NCBI GenBank assembly: GCA_013396995.1
Contig: VWZP01008548.1
Location: forward strand, 1,478,593 to 1,542,592
DNA from: Dicaeum eximium
Lineage: Eukaryota; Chordata; Aves; Passeriformes; Dicaeidae
Reading direction: 5' to 3'
DNA: 64,000 nt
Positions 13,201 through 24,835 of this stretch are shown here, piece after piece; position 1 is the first letter of the stretch; each line of letters opens with the position of its first letter. Position numbers and translations under genes: made by a program. The notes beneath the pieces were generated by a model. That model searched no databases, was not told the origin of the DNA, and saw only the letters and a list, made by a program, of their open reading frames with translations.

Positions 13201-16200
13201 GGAAAATGTCAGAATTGTCACAGGAAATCTAGGCTTTGAACAAATCCAAGAGTTTTTACAGCTTCAAACACTAAAGGTAATTTCTGTAGCTATCTTCTGC
13301 AATGTTATCCCTACATCTGCACATGGATCAGATTTTCACATACAGTTACTGTATGCATATGTGGTATTTTTTCAGGAATTCTAAGTATCCTGTATTGCAT
13401 CCAAAATAGACTTCTGCTGCATGATTTTTTTTTTTGTTTTATGGCAGTCAAGTCAATCTAAAATTATATTATTTCTCTTTTAATATTGAAAAACTGAATG
13501 AATGATGTGCTACTACAGACTCAGTGGTGCAAATGTTCCAAAGGAAGGAAAAATCAATGGTAATGGAGCAGTACATGCTGAATGTGTTGTTCATGATAAG
13601 AGTTAATGTTGTAAAAGGAACATTCATTTTAGATGATTATAAAACCTGAAGATTTTGACAGACTAAATTCTGTACAATTAACAATCTCCTTTCCATACCA
13701 GCTACCACAAATATCAGCTGAGAACTTTGTAGAGACTGTTATCAGATTTGAGGTACTTATTTAAAATAGCTGATCAAAATTTCAATAACATCTTATTTGA
13801 CATCTGTGATCTGTTTTCCTGTAATGACATCTCTGATATCTGTGTCTCTCTTTGATGTTATGCAATACACAAAGATAACAAAAAAATGGAGATAAATTGA
13901 GGCACTGGGAATTGGAAGAAGGTTTCTAATTAACAAAATCTGATTTTAGGAGACCACAAGAGCTGGAGTCATGGACTAAACAAACAAGAATTTAAAGAGT
14001 AAATGATCATAAAAGAATTCAGCAATTCAAAAAACTTATCCTTTAATAATGTCTTTCATTTCTGTAATTTCTAAGATTCATATAAGTTTTTTCCAAAATA
14101 AATCCATGAAGAGTTCAAATTAACATATTTACAAAGGGAATCAGGAAAGAATATTAATTTCTTTCACTGTATTTCTTTCCTTAAATGTTGTGTACGAATG
14201 GAGAATGGTTGCTCTTAGGTCTGTTCTCATAATATGCATCTTCCTTTCTTAGTGAAAAACACTCATGATGGTATTCACCCACCAAAAATAGCTACTGACT
14301 CTTTAGCTGTCATCCTGAATTCCATTTAGAGCAAATGGAAAAGATTAACCACTTTCTAAAGAGTAATTTATTTTATTCTAAATCAGACATACAACAGGTC
14401 AGATTAATCACACCCAAAAAGTGCTTATTTCTCCACATTAACTATCATATGAATGCAGGATGGCTAGTTCAGATGTAGATAATTACAGTATTGATGTCTG
14501 TATCCAGATGAGAGTAGTCATCAAATTGCTTACTTTGGATTCTAATTATTATCTATTTAGCAAGTTAAATGCTTAAGAGTTTCTACTACCACCAAAAATC
14601 ACCATCTTTGGAATTATTTAAGTTTATAAAATACAAAATTATTCAAACTGAAGAAAGGTATTTCACCAGCCTCCCAGCCCTGAGCCATAATTGTATTGGA
14701 ACACTGACTGTGAAATATAAAACTACAATCATAACTTGTAGAAATGCAGAAGCCTAGTTTTGAGGAAACTTCCCTATGCATTTGAAGAGGAGGCTATTAG
14801 AAATATTAGAATAAATCTGTGTATTTCAATTAATACAAGTACCAACCAAAAGATACTCTATAAAAACATAACAATTCATAAATATTTAAACAAACATTTA
14901 GCATTATTTTAACTGCAGTAGTTTTCTGCAAGATATTCAGTCTTATATAAGAGTTTGATGAAGGGGGCTCAATAATTCCAGAACATATTGCAGTTGTAAC
15001 AACTATGTCAGTAAATGAATCATCAGCAAGATACAAAATCCATCAGGTCAAAGGCAAGCTAACTCTCTGTCTCCTAAACGAGGAGAAACTCAGAAGACCA
15101 AATCACCAATTTTTTTTTCTTCATTATATTTACAGTTAAACATAGTGACAGCAAGTGAGATTGTTTTTCTTGATTGTAGACTGCAATATTTACAAAGAAT
15201 CAAAATACACCCTTGAACCTATCTACCATATGCCAGTCACTCAGAGAAATTAACACAGACAGACCAAAGTCTGTCTCTGGGTTTGGGTTTTTTTTCAGTA
15301 TTCTTAATTTCACACTTCATAAACTATACTGCGATCTTCACTAAACTCTGTTTCTTCAGTAGCCCAGAATATAATAATCAAATTATACCGGAATAATAAT
15401 TGATAACAAGGAAAGGATATACCTCTCTGCACTGTGCCTATGTGATGAACATACTGGGGTACTCTGTTACCATATTTCCCTGCAATTATTATTTTTAATT
15501 TCTGGCTCCTGCAAACTGGAATCAGCTTGACTATTCCATGAAATTCAGCTGTCAGTAGAGAGTAATTCACTAAAAAAAAAAAAATTTTTGATCTATGTTT
15601 TCTTGAAGCAATTTCTTAGGATAAAAGGACTTGAACTTGGCTTCTTTGACTATATGTCTTCAGGGCAGTCATGTCAGTATCTTGTTATTACCTACCATCT
15701 TCAATCTTGTTCAGTTAACAGTCAGCATAGCCATTTACTTACCATGCAAACAGAGTTAAGGTTATGTTTAAAACAATAGCTTCTAGCTGTTTCCAGCTTC
15801 AATCATTAAAAAATACAAAATTCTGGTCAATTGAGAGAGTAGCTGCCAGTTTTGTTCAAAAATATAATTTAGCAAGTGTAGTAAATAAGAAATTAAGCTG
15901 TAATGTAATAAAAGGCTTTAGATTGACTTCCACAGTGCTGTCGCTTGGCTGCTGTGTATAAAAGATAAAAATAATGTATGCAAATTAGATTAAGTTGAAA
16001 TTAAAGATGTCTAGCAGAGAATGGCTAAAGAAGCCAATTTTATTTTATTGTTTGTAAGTGGATAAATATTTACCCAGTAGCCATGAAAACAGCAGAAACT
16101 GTGCTACTGAGTTCATTTGAGTTTTTCATTCGCTTCTCAACCTCTCTCAGAAATTACTGGTGAAAAGTTGTTAAATCACAAAAATACATCAATCTGCTGA

Positions 16201-17192
16201 CAGTCCAAGGTGAATTTTTAATATTTACTTGGAAAGTAGCACAAAGCATACAGTTTATGAATAGACATTATTTTTAAAAGAATTCTGTCAGAAATAGCTA
16301 TTTACAAGATTATAATTAATTGTTCTGCTCACATTTTCTACCTTTTCACTTACATACATTATTAAGCTGTTGACAATTGCTGATATTGCTACAATTACAC
16401 AGCTTTTAACTTTGATTTCATGCCTTCACATTTTCCATGTCACTTCCTTATCTTCCTTTAAAAACATACAAGGGCCACTACATATTTTTTTCCTTAAATT
16501 TCTTAATATTTTTCCTTAATACTAAGTGGAAGGTGGCTTGAAAAATTTGCACTTGTATTCACAGCTGCTCAGATGAAAGGCTCTGCAGTGACAGTACAGT
16601 GCCCTCTGCTTATTATACAATTTGTTATTTCTTCAGTAAGGTGTATGCACCAGTTCTATCCACTTTTAAATTTTAAGAGATCAAAATAAAGCCAATCTTT
16701 TTGTTTAAATATGCATAAGACCAAACAAAATAAGCATCTGTCTTTGATGCAAATGTGAACTTAAAATACTGTCTGGAAACTCCAAAATGTTTCTTTGAGG
16801 ATTTTATTTTTCACAGCAGTATTACCGCTTCCATTTTTCAAAGGAAAGATGAGACTAAGCAAGACAAAGGAATGAACTCCCAGGAGAAGCCACTTGCCTG
16901 AAAAACACTATTAAAGCCCTCTAAGAAGTTGGTTTTTAAGTTCATCAGCAAGGACTACATAGTATTATCCTTTGTATGCTGAGTTGTAAAGGAAATCTGT
17001 GACAGTCTTGGGAAAGTACCTGCACCTCTATGTAGTCAGGTTATTTAGTTCTAAAATAACTAAAGTAACTTCATCAAAGTCATCACAGATTCCATAGTTT
17101 TAATACAAAAACATCACATGGAATTGACTGCCTATCTGCATCATATCAGTAAGAGTTAATGTCCACATTGATCTTAAGTATGCCTAATATAG
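10261..17192. other. AT-rich non-coding DNA
   Basis: Seven kilobases without a recognisable gene or transposon. A T12 run sits at 10612-10623. Open frames do not exceed 86 codons and none resembles a known family. Several TAAT-rich segments (for example 16300-16420) could be homeodomain-binding DNA, but such words are expected by chance at this composition. Confidence 0.65.
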
Positions 17193-17224
17193 ATCAAGAA
17201 TAGCAATCTTGATAGATTCTTGAT
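17193..17224. repeat. Short iterated inverted repeat
   Basis: ATCAAGAAT at 17193-17201 is matched by its exact reverse complement ATTCTTGAT at 17216-17224, and a third related half (TCTTGAT, 17207-17213) lies between them. The arms are 9 bp with a 14-base loop. It is probably incidental. Confidence 0.5.
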
Positions 17225-17592
17225 ATATTCTTAGTAACTCTTCATTTTGTTTTATTTCTCTAGTTCCTAAACACTTTCATTGGGTCTTATAAAATGTTGG
17301 TACTGGATTTGGCCAGATGTCAATCATTCTGCTGGGTGATTATTATTGTTGCTGCTGTTAGTATGTTTACTTGATTATCTCAATCATTTGTGAGTAGATG
17401 ATTGCAAAATTGGTATCTTAATAGAGAATTTCTTGGTGGTGAAGCTGGGCATGTTCTGGAAGGCTTTAAGGTGGCTATATTTATAGCATGACTTCTTGAT
17501 CCAGTGCCAAGAACAATGTCATCTTTGTTCCCTGCAAGTGACACAACTCTGACCTTTGCTACCTGGGTTTGCTTTCAGCAACTGATCCTCTC

Positions 17593-17731
17593 AAATCATA
17601 GAATCTTAGAATTGTTTGGATTTGAAAAGATCTTAAAATCATCTATTTCCAACCCCCTGCCATGGGAAGGAACACCTTCCACTGCCTTGAACGCTTCCAA
17701 GGATGGGGCATATATTACTTGACAGCTTCCC
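17593..17731 (-). mobile_element. CR1 LINE 3' end fragment
   Basis: The plus strand starts with the reverse complement of the CR1 3' terminus ('aatcatagaatcttagaat'). It then carries decayed CR1 words: 'ttggatttgaaaagatctt', 'ccaaccccctgccatggga', 'ggaacaccttccactgcc' and 'aggatggggca'. The element is therefore on the minus strand and severely truncated at its 5' end, as most CR1 copies are. Only 3' untranslated sequence remains, so it has no coding capacity. The boundary near 17731 is approximate. A 72-codon frame crossing it (17504-17722) is incidental. Confidence 0.9.
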
Positions 17732-18439
17732 TTAAAAACAAAACTTCTGTACTTCTACTTTCATAGGACTGTATCTAGCACACTTTCAATCAAACCAAAC
17801 TTTAAAATCTGCTGATATAAACATTATCCATCTCCTCAAAAATAGCTGTGTCAACACTGTCAAGTAGCATGTTTTCACATCACTACAAGATACATTTTTT
17901 GATTGATTACGTTGAATGAATTCTGGTTCAGTTAGAAGTTTTCTTTTGAGACCCACCATCTCGTTGACTTCAAAACAAAGCCTGGATTTATTCAGGTGAC
18001 ACTTCACATCTAACAGGCCACTGGGTCAAGTTCCTTACATTTTCCTGTTTCACAAAAGTAACGTATATTCACAGATTCTTGTGGTAATGATGCAGCAATA
18101 ATGTGGGCTACAGCAGAACCTTCAGATTACTTATAAACTGAAAAGTAAAACAAAAAATTGCAAAAGCACCCTCATGAGTGCAGAGTGGCAGCTACAACTT
18201 AACAACAAAAAAGGTTTGACACAAAGCCTAAAGGAGATTTAGATCAAGTACTGTGCAATAGGAACACAGAATAGACTTTTCTGTTCGATTTTGAAACTAC
18301 CAATTATTGTCTGAAGTTTGCTTATTCAGCAGTATCAGTGTAACCAGTACGTGGCACAAGGATGTAAACAACACAGTTGCATGTCTCAAAACAGTGAGAA
18401 AGAAGGAAATTCCCATAAAATAAGCAACCACAACAGAAC
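17732..18439. other. Non-coding DNA between CR1 and LTR
   Basis: No gene was recognised. The right-hand part (about 18290-18439) may already belong to the LTR-like block that follows, since the LTR start could not be placed. Confidence 0.5.
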
Positions 18440-18900
18440 TTCTGGTACATACAGGTTGTGACAACAGGAAGATGATAATTCAAAGCCTGGTGAAGCAGAT
18501 CCAGACAAAAAAATTACCACCGTGGCAAATTGAGGGAAAGGAAGCAAGTGCTTGCAATATGCCACATCAAGTTATGGGAATAGCATGTATGTCCTATGGA
18601 TATAGGATTTGGACTGTATAGAAGTAGTATCTCCAGAAGAATGACTCTGGGACCCCAACACCAAGACCGGGGTGAAGAAGGACCAGAGGGATGCCACAAG
18701 AACCCACATGATGGTGATATCTTTTGCATAATCTCTCTCCCACTTTCTTTCTCTTCCTTTTCTCCTCTCTTTCTCTCTTCTTTTTATCTCTCTATGTCAC
18801 ATCTACTGTTAAATAAAATCCATAGTATTGACTTTAGCATAAAGTTTTTCTTTGCACCTTAATTTGGGCAGAGACATCTCTCATAATTGGATCATATCAC
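18440..18900 (+). mobile_element. Solo LTR-like element of an avian endogenous retrovirus
   Basis: This resembles the LTR of a passerine endogenous retrovirus on the plus strand. Recognisable parts, in order, are: 'tatgtcctatggatatagg' followed by 'tatctccagaag' and 'tgggaccccaacaccaag' (U3); a long pyrimidine-rich tract at about 18730-18790; an AATAAA polyadenylation signal at 18812-18817; and a U5-like tail containing 'tttgcaccttaatttggg' and ending near 'catatcac' at about 18900. No gag, pol or env sequence is adjacent, so it is a solo LTR or an isolated fragment. The 5' boundary is uncertain and no target-site duplication was found. Family assignment is from memory. Confidence 0.65.
18812..18817 (+). 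promoter_or_regulatory. LTR polyadenylation signal
   Basis: AATAAA lies between the pyrimidine tract and the U5-like tail of the LTR-like element, where a retroviral polyadenylation signal is expected. Activity is not known. Confidence 0.5.
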
Positions 18901-21900
18901 CTAGTAACTCATATTTGACTCAGTGAGATATGTAATGTGATCAGAAGATTAATTTTAGCTTTAAAAATATTCTGTAATACACAAGGGGAAATTTCCAAGG
19001 TTTGAAATCTGCTAATATTTTTTAAGAACTGAATTTGCTGAACTCTGCTAATTCATGATTTGGGGCAGATTTTCCTTCCTTTTCAAGCAATAAGTATCAT
19101 TAGTTCTGTAACTACAACATGTAGAGGTTGAGTGCACATAATTTATCTCACGTACAGTTGAAAATATGAGACTTTATCTTCAACTAAGTGCAAATCAGTA
19201 AGCAAAGGAAATAAATATTCCAGTGTGGGAAATTAAGTTAAAATTAGCCACCAATCACCTATGGCATTTGTCCAAGCATCCCAGTGAAATCAAAGGAAAG
19301 ATGAGGAGTGCTGGTAGGAAAATTATGCAATTTAATTGTATTCTGCTCCCACTAAATTTAATGAGTCTTCAACAAGTGACAAAGGAATCAGGACTAGACC
19401 TTTCATCATTAAATAGCTATTAAACCAGAGAGCTAGAGTGCTGACAACATTGTACTTCTTTTTAAAGAGGTGCTAAAGATGATCCAAGAAATTACTGCCT
19501 GATATGCTTTATTCTGGCATTAGGAAAAAATGTTCTCACACAAAACAAAACAAAAAAATCCATTAATGGAGGAGTCATAAACCACCTAGACAAACCTAAT
19601 TCATTAGGGAGAAACTTATAATGACTTTTGGAAGGTGACTTATGCCTCCTAGAATTCCTTAAGGACTCCTGTAAAATAGAGGGTGGAGAAACATACATAC
19701 TTAGCTTGATGTAGTTCTGCATAACAGAGCTTGCTCCTTTGTAAAGTACAATTATACCACCATAATTCTACTCTATTGGAAAGACCTGGTACAAGTAAAC
19801 ATTTGACATAAAATAAAGAATAGCTGAGACTAGAGAATCTTTCTGCATAAACATATTACATAAAGTCTGCATCACTATTGCTATGTGAATCCTACTCTGG
19901 CATTGCAAAACATCTGGCCTTGAAAGGATGAAAGCATAGGTAAATGTGCATATTCAATCTATTCATTCTCAGATTTAATAAAAGACACGTGAATGTCATT
20001 CAAACTTTTACATCCACGAACACAATATCAATTGTGCTCCTTCAGATTATTTACTCAGACATATTTACAATTTCATGCAACCACACCCTGAAAGCTGTGT
20101 TTAAAAACTTGTCTCTTAGGATCAAATTCTGCCACTGGATTTTTTTTTTCACAGAAGTAGCGCTATTTTTTATTAATTAAAAAAAATTCCAAATATCTTA
20201 CATAAAATTTTGCTTCTCTATTTGATTTCTTATTCAAGCATTCATTACATTGAATCCTGTTTATTTATGTAATTATTGAATACAACTCTATATAAAAGTT
20301 TTAATTTTTCAAAATATAATACACAGCACTTGGAAATAAATGAGAAAATTTTGATTAGACATTTAACATTGCGTGGCTGTGGTACTTTGCTAACTAAAGT
20401 ATGCTATTATTTATGGTGCATTAGAAGTGTAGATTGCCACACATATTGCATTTTTAAGAATAAAAAATATAGACTACAAATGGTCAATTTCAAAGTAATT
20501 ACAGTAATGTTCACAGTATATAAATTCCACTAGAGTGAATGATTTCTGATTTGTATGCATTCATGTGTTGTAGATAGATTCAATAATTCTACTGATGCAC
20601 AGAATTTGCTAGCACCATATAATGTTTGGAATGCTGAACTCGAGAGATTATTCAGAAGCCATTTCTTCTAAAGGTGTGATAATTTACAATTTGACATATT
20701 TCTGTGTCCCCTTAGTTTTCCCTTCTTTTTAGCTAGATAAAATAATGCACATATCCATTTAATTGCTGAAGCTTTTCCTTTACACTGTCCCATCCATTAC
20801 TGTGTAGGGTATATTAGATATAAGGTGGTGGTTAATTTAGGCAACTGTCGAATATGATTTTCAGATGCTCCACTGACAAATGCTTGGTGACCTTCTGTAA
20901 AGTTAATAAATTGCATTTATTTGGTAATTGTTTGCTCAATCTATGCCTCAAATTTTGCCCTTCCTTCTCCACAAAGCAACTATGTATATTATGATACACC
21001 TTAAGAGGGAAGTAAGTCTTGACAACAAAATAGGACCTGGCTTTTGAAGACATTCTGAGATTGAAAGTACTAGCCACTTCCTTCCTTAATTTAAAGTATT
21101 CCAGAATTACTGACTTTCAAAGTATACTGCATGAAGCAGATTAAAAATTATTATGTCCTTCAAAAAAATCATACAGATATATGCAAACATCTGCTGAATT
21201 TCTTCCATCACCTAAATATGTAATTCTATCAGAAAAGAAACTGGAGATTTTTTAGGCAAATATCCTGCTGAGTTTTCTCATAGTTCCATTTAGTTGCTTT
21301 GAACTAAACAGTAACTATTCTCTATAGGAAGAACCTGGACAAATGGGGACAAGAGTGGTCCCCATTAGAAAGTAAGGAAGAAAACTCAATTTCCATTGCT
21401 GAATCCCCTGAGTATAGACAGTATATTTAGGACCTTAGTGTACACAAAGACCAAATTTCCCTTACATAAAACCTCTATGAGTTCAGTGCTCCTCTATGAT
21501 GTTCCATTGCAGCTGGGGTCTTCACAGCTTCAAGGTATTAATAAGTTAGGGTTTTTTCCCCCTCAGTGCAGCTATGGTAGTGATTGAAAACTAGATCTCA
21601 ACAGAAACTATTTTTGTGTCAATCTATTCCACTCTGCAAAACTCCCATTTTGAAGATTGATTACACAGAAGTAATCTTCAGTTCTCTTAAATTTCACCAC
21701 CAAACAGAAAACTTCGTATAGGGACCTCATCATCAGATGTGGTGTCTTTATTAAGTAGATAGATCCTTTATAATGTCCTGTCACTCTTTACCAAACACAG
21801 AGCAAGACACAGATGACCATGGTGTCTTAGCTGGCACTACTTGGATCTGTGAAGCAGAGAAGAATGGTTTTGTTCTCCTGCTACAAATATTTTATCACTT

Positions 21901-21964
21901 CAGAAAAATTCTGTTAATCGCAACACATGTAAAGAACAATTACTGTAATACTTACTGGATCTCA
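18901..21964. other. AT-rich non-coding DNA
   Basis: Three kilobases without recognisable gene or transposon. Frames reach at most 85 codons and are not protein-like on inspection. Confidence 0.65.
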
Positions 21965-22090
21965 AAATAAACAATAAATTTAGTCTGGAAGGGACTTCTA
22001 GGTCTTACCTAATGCCACCTTCTGCTCAAAATGTTACCATATTCACTGCTAGAGGAAGTTTCTCTGGGCCTTCCAGAGCAGAAAGGGCTT
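21965..22090 (-). mobile_element. Diverged CR1 LINE 3' fragment
   Basis: The plus strand reads like the reverse complement of a CR1 3' untranslated region: 'tagtctggaagggacttct', 'ggtcttacctaatgccacc', 'ttctgctcaaaatg' and 'tctctgggccttcc'. It has many substitutions and small gaps, and the terminal short repeat is not preserved. It is therefore an older and shorter fragment than the copies at 2127 and 23800. Ends are approximate. Confidence 0.7.
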
Positions 22091-22173
22091 CAGTGGAGAA
22101 TAGCATTTCTAGTTGCCTCACTGTTCAGCCAGCAATAGAAAGTTCTCAAGAATGAAGAGGGAATAATAAAGGA

Positions 22174-22199
22174 TTTTTTTTTTTTTAATTTTTTTTTAT
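22174..22199. repeat. T-rich homopolymer tract
   Basis: Thirteen T residues, an AA interruption, then nine more T residues. Simple low-complexity DNA about 85 bases beyond the CR1 fragment; it could be a retroposon tail, but no body is recognisable. Confidence 0.8.
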
Positions 22200-22318
22200 G
22201 AAAACATCTCTGAAGGAAAAGTGCAGAAATATCTTTCCCAAAGCTGTCTGGGAAGCATGCTCAACTTTCCCATATATGGTACAAATGATTCACCCTTAGA
22301 GCAAAACGATTGTGATCT

Positions 22319-22378
22319 CCTCTATGAATATTGCATATAATAATGCATTTCCTCTATGAACATATTGCATATAATACA
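22319..22378. repeat. Two-copy short tandem duplication
   Basis: The 15-mer atattgcatataata occurs exactly at 22328-22342 and again at 22362-22376, each preceded by cctctatgaa (with a 'cat' insertion in the second copy). The spacing is 34 bp. It is a small local duplication. The TTGCATAT core resembles POU/octamer-type binding sites, but this is inference. Confidence 0.7.
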
Positions 22379-23654
22379 CTCTGTGAAAACAGAGTGGTGC
22401 ATCAGGATTCAGCCATTCAGCAGCTAATTATCCACAACAAATCATCATGATAACTAGGTGTGATTACATGATGCGGGTGTCACGTGTTTACCTTGCTGAT
22501 AAGACGAGAAACTGTTAGATAAGGAAGGAACGAGACAAACACAGCTAAATTTCTTCACTTCCTCCAAGAAAGACCTCCATCAGCCTCATTTTTTGCAAAA
22601 TACTGATTTCTAGTCTTTAGTTTATTTTGAAAAACCTGTGATATTGTATTTGTTTTTTTTATTTATTCTGAAAGACTGAATTCCTTTTTCTTTTGAAACC
22701 TAGTTTCTCTGCCTCGGGAAGGTTAAGTTTCTTGAGACAAGTTATACTATAATTAGAGGATATCAGATTATAAATGAGGTACCACTTGTGGGATTTGAAA
22801 GTCTATAGCTTTCAGAAAACACTCTCAGTGAAATATAATTATTCCAATTTTTTAGCACATCACACTGAGTCAAACTCAAGGGTTCATTTCATAGCTAAAT
22901 GGTAACATTTTTCTTATTAATGAGGAAAGCATTTTAACCTGTTGAAGAAAGGGATTTCTGGAAATCTCTAAACTTTTACTTGAAAGCACTAGGAAGACAC
23001 CTCACTTTATGTAACTTCTCCTGTCTGCTCTTGTTTATTTTATTCTATTTTGAAAAAGAAAACTTATCCCTGTTTATTTTTATTCTAGAAACAGCAAAAG
23101 TAGATACAGATGCTGTATCAAGATTTAAGAGCAGCAAATTAGTATATTGAATCTCTCACTAAATAACAATCCTTTGATTTGAAGGGGAAAAGAGCTGCCA
23201 ATGAAGTCAAATAAGGAAAAAAAATATGGGTTTTTTTGAGAAATTACACTGGTGGCAATTTATTTGAAGATTAAAGATGATTTCTAAATTTTCTTGAACT
23301 TTAATGCTTTAGAAGATGGGATTAATTTTTTTTTTTTTCAATTCAAGCTAACCTCAGTCCCTCAATATTTAAAATTAGAAGATTGATTATATATTTCTAG
23401 CCTTCTGTACAAGATATATTTTTCTAAGGAATCAAAAAGGTTTTTTTAATCTTTAGGTTATAGAAATTGCACGTTTTCACCTTTGAACATTTTCATTTGA
23501 AGATGAAGAGATAAGAGGTAGAAATGTGTAAGTTTTGGACATTTTTAAAACAAAAGGAAACTTGGCGAAGTGATGTATTTTTAAGAATCAGTTTTCTGTG
23601 CCATGAGAGACCACTTGGATCAGTCATGTACAACCTTTTAAAATGCAAGCTATC
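22379..23654. other. AT-rich non-coding DNA
   Basis: No recognisable gene or transposon. The stretch contains T runs near 23328 and 23440 only. Confidence 0.65.
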
Positions 23655-23711
23655 AATAATATTAAGTTTTTAAGTTTGAATAATATTAAGTTTGGTAATA
23701 CTAAGTTTTTT
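23655..23711. repeat. Three-copy AATAATATTAAGTTT repeat
   Basis: The 15-mer aataatattaagttt is exact at 23655-23669 and 23679-23693, and a diverged copy (ggtaatactaagttt) starts at 23695. It is a small tandem array with uneven spacing just upstream of a CR1 element. Confidence 0.7.
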
Positions 23712-23799
23712 GCTGTTTGAAAAATAATTTATTATCAGCCACAGGAACCTGAAAGAAGGCGCACAGGCATCATTAGAAACTCCACTTTGAGAAAGGAGA

Positions 23800-24078
23800 T
23801 CCCCTTGAAGAACTGGAAGACTGCTACAAGGTGTCCCCTGAGCCTTCTTTTCTCAGGCTGAACAACCCCAGCTCCCTTGGCCTGCCTTCATAGAAGAGGG
23901 GCTCCAGCCCTCTGATCATCTTTGTGGCCTCCTCTGGACCTGCTTCACCATGTCCATGTCTTTCTCGTGCTGAGGCCAGAGCTGGATGCAACACTCCGGG
24001 AGGGTCTCACAAGGGCAGAGTGGAGGGGTAGAATGATGCTCCTTTACCTGCTGGTCATGGCTCTTTTGACATTGCCCA
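23800..24078 (-). mobile_element. CR1 LINE, 3'-proximal part
   Basis: The plus strand is the reverse complement of the CR1 region just downstream of the reverse-transcriptase domain: 'ctcaggctgaacaacccca', 'gctccagccctctgatcat', 'tctttctcgtgctgaggcc' and 'gagctggatgcaacactcc', then 'ctgctggtcatggctctttt'. It lacks the extreme CR1 3' terminus. It joins at about 24077-24080 to a CR1 segment that normally lies much further 5' in ORF2, so together with the next entry it forms one internally deleted element. Confidence 0.88.
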
Positions 24079-24835
24079 CGACATGGATGTATGTCAACAG
24101 GTCCCATGAACCTGTGCACCTTCAGGCTCCTCAAATAGTCTCAAATCTGATGTTCTTCTATAGGTTCTTTATTTTCCCAGGCCTTGCCTTTGCCATCTGC
24201 AACTTGGGTCTTGTGGCTGGAGCACTTGCTGGAGAAGACTGAGGAAAACAGTTCTTGAATATCTATCTCAGCCTTCTCCATATCTCAGCCTGTCCCAGGC
24301 AGCCAGATTTCCCATTTCTCTCTTGAGACAGCCCACATTTCCCCTAATCTTTCTTTTATCACCAGCAGAAGATTTTCTTGTGGCCCTTCACCACCCTAGC
24401 AAGATTTATTTCATCTGGGGCTATGGCCCTCCAAACCTGACTCTTGGATTCTCAGAAAATTATTTTGCATTCCTCCCTGGCTACCAGTCCTTGCTTCCAT
24501 CCTCTGCAGGCTTTTTTTTTTGTTGTTGTTGTTTTTAAATTTGTCCATTAGCACCTTGTTTCTCCATGCAGACCTCTTGGCATTTTTATATGATTTACAC
24601 TTTTTTGGGATGCATCACTCCTAAGTTTGGAGAAGGTGATATTTGAATATTAACCAGCTTTCTTGGGCCCCTCTTCCCTCCAGAGCTTTATCCCTGAGGA
24701 TACCAAAGGATCCTGAGGATTCTGAGGATACCCTGAGGATATCCTGAGGGCCCTGTCCTCCTAAAGTCCAGGGCCATGAGCTGGCTCTGTGCTCCCCTTG
24801 CTGGCCCAAGAATCCTGAAGATGTGTGTCTATAAT
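24079..24835 (-). mobile_element. CR1 LINE, ORF2 linker between endonuclease and reverse transcriptase
   Basis: On the minus strand this matches the part of CR1 ORF2 between the endonuclease and the reverse transcriptase. Two decayed frames are readable: LRSLKVHRFMGPVDIHP-like residues at the 24079-24130 end (compare LRNLKVHKSMGPDEMHP in CR1), and WLIFKYHLLQ at the other end (compare WLIFKDHLLQ). In between, the plus strand reads 'ccagctttcttgggcccct', 'tgtttctccatgcagacct' and 'ttgcttccatcctctgcag' in the expected antisense order. Frames are broken by indels. A T10 plus GTT microsatellite (24512-24533) and a CTGAGGAT array (24693-24750) have grown inside it. It is not functional. Confidence 0.88.
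24693..24750. repeat. CTGAGGAT minisatellite inside CR1
   Basis: Variants of CTGAGGATA/T recur five times (starting at 24693, 24712, 24722, 24733 and, partly, 24743) with short interruptions such as 'ccaaaggatc'. In other CR1 copies this position is ordinary ORF2 sequence, so the array appears to be a local expansion after insertion. Confidence 0.7.

Noticed and set aside
23922..24242. 106-codon plus-strand frame as a gene
   Set aside because: It is the antisense reading of a CR1 element lying on the minus strand.
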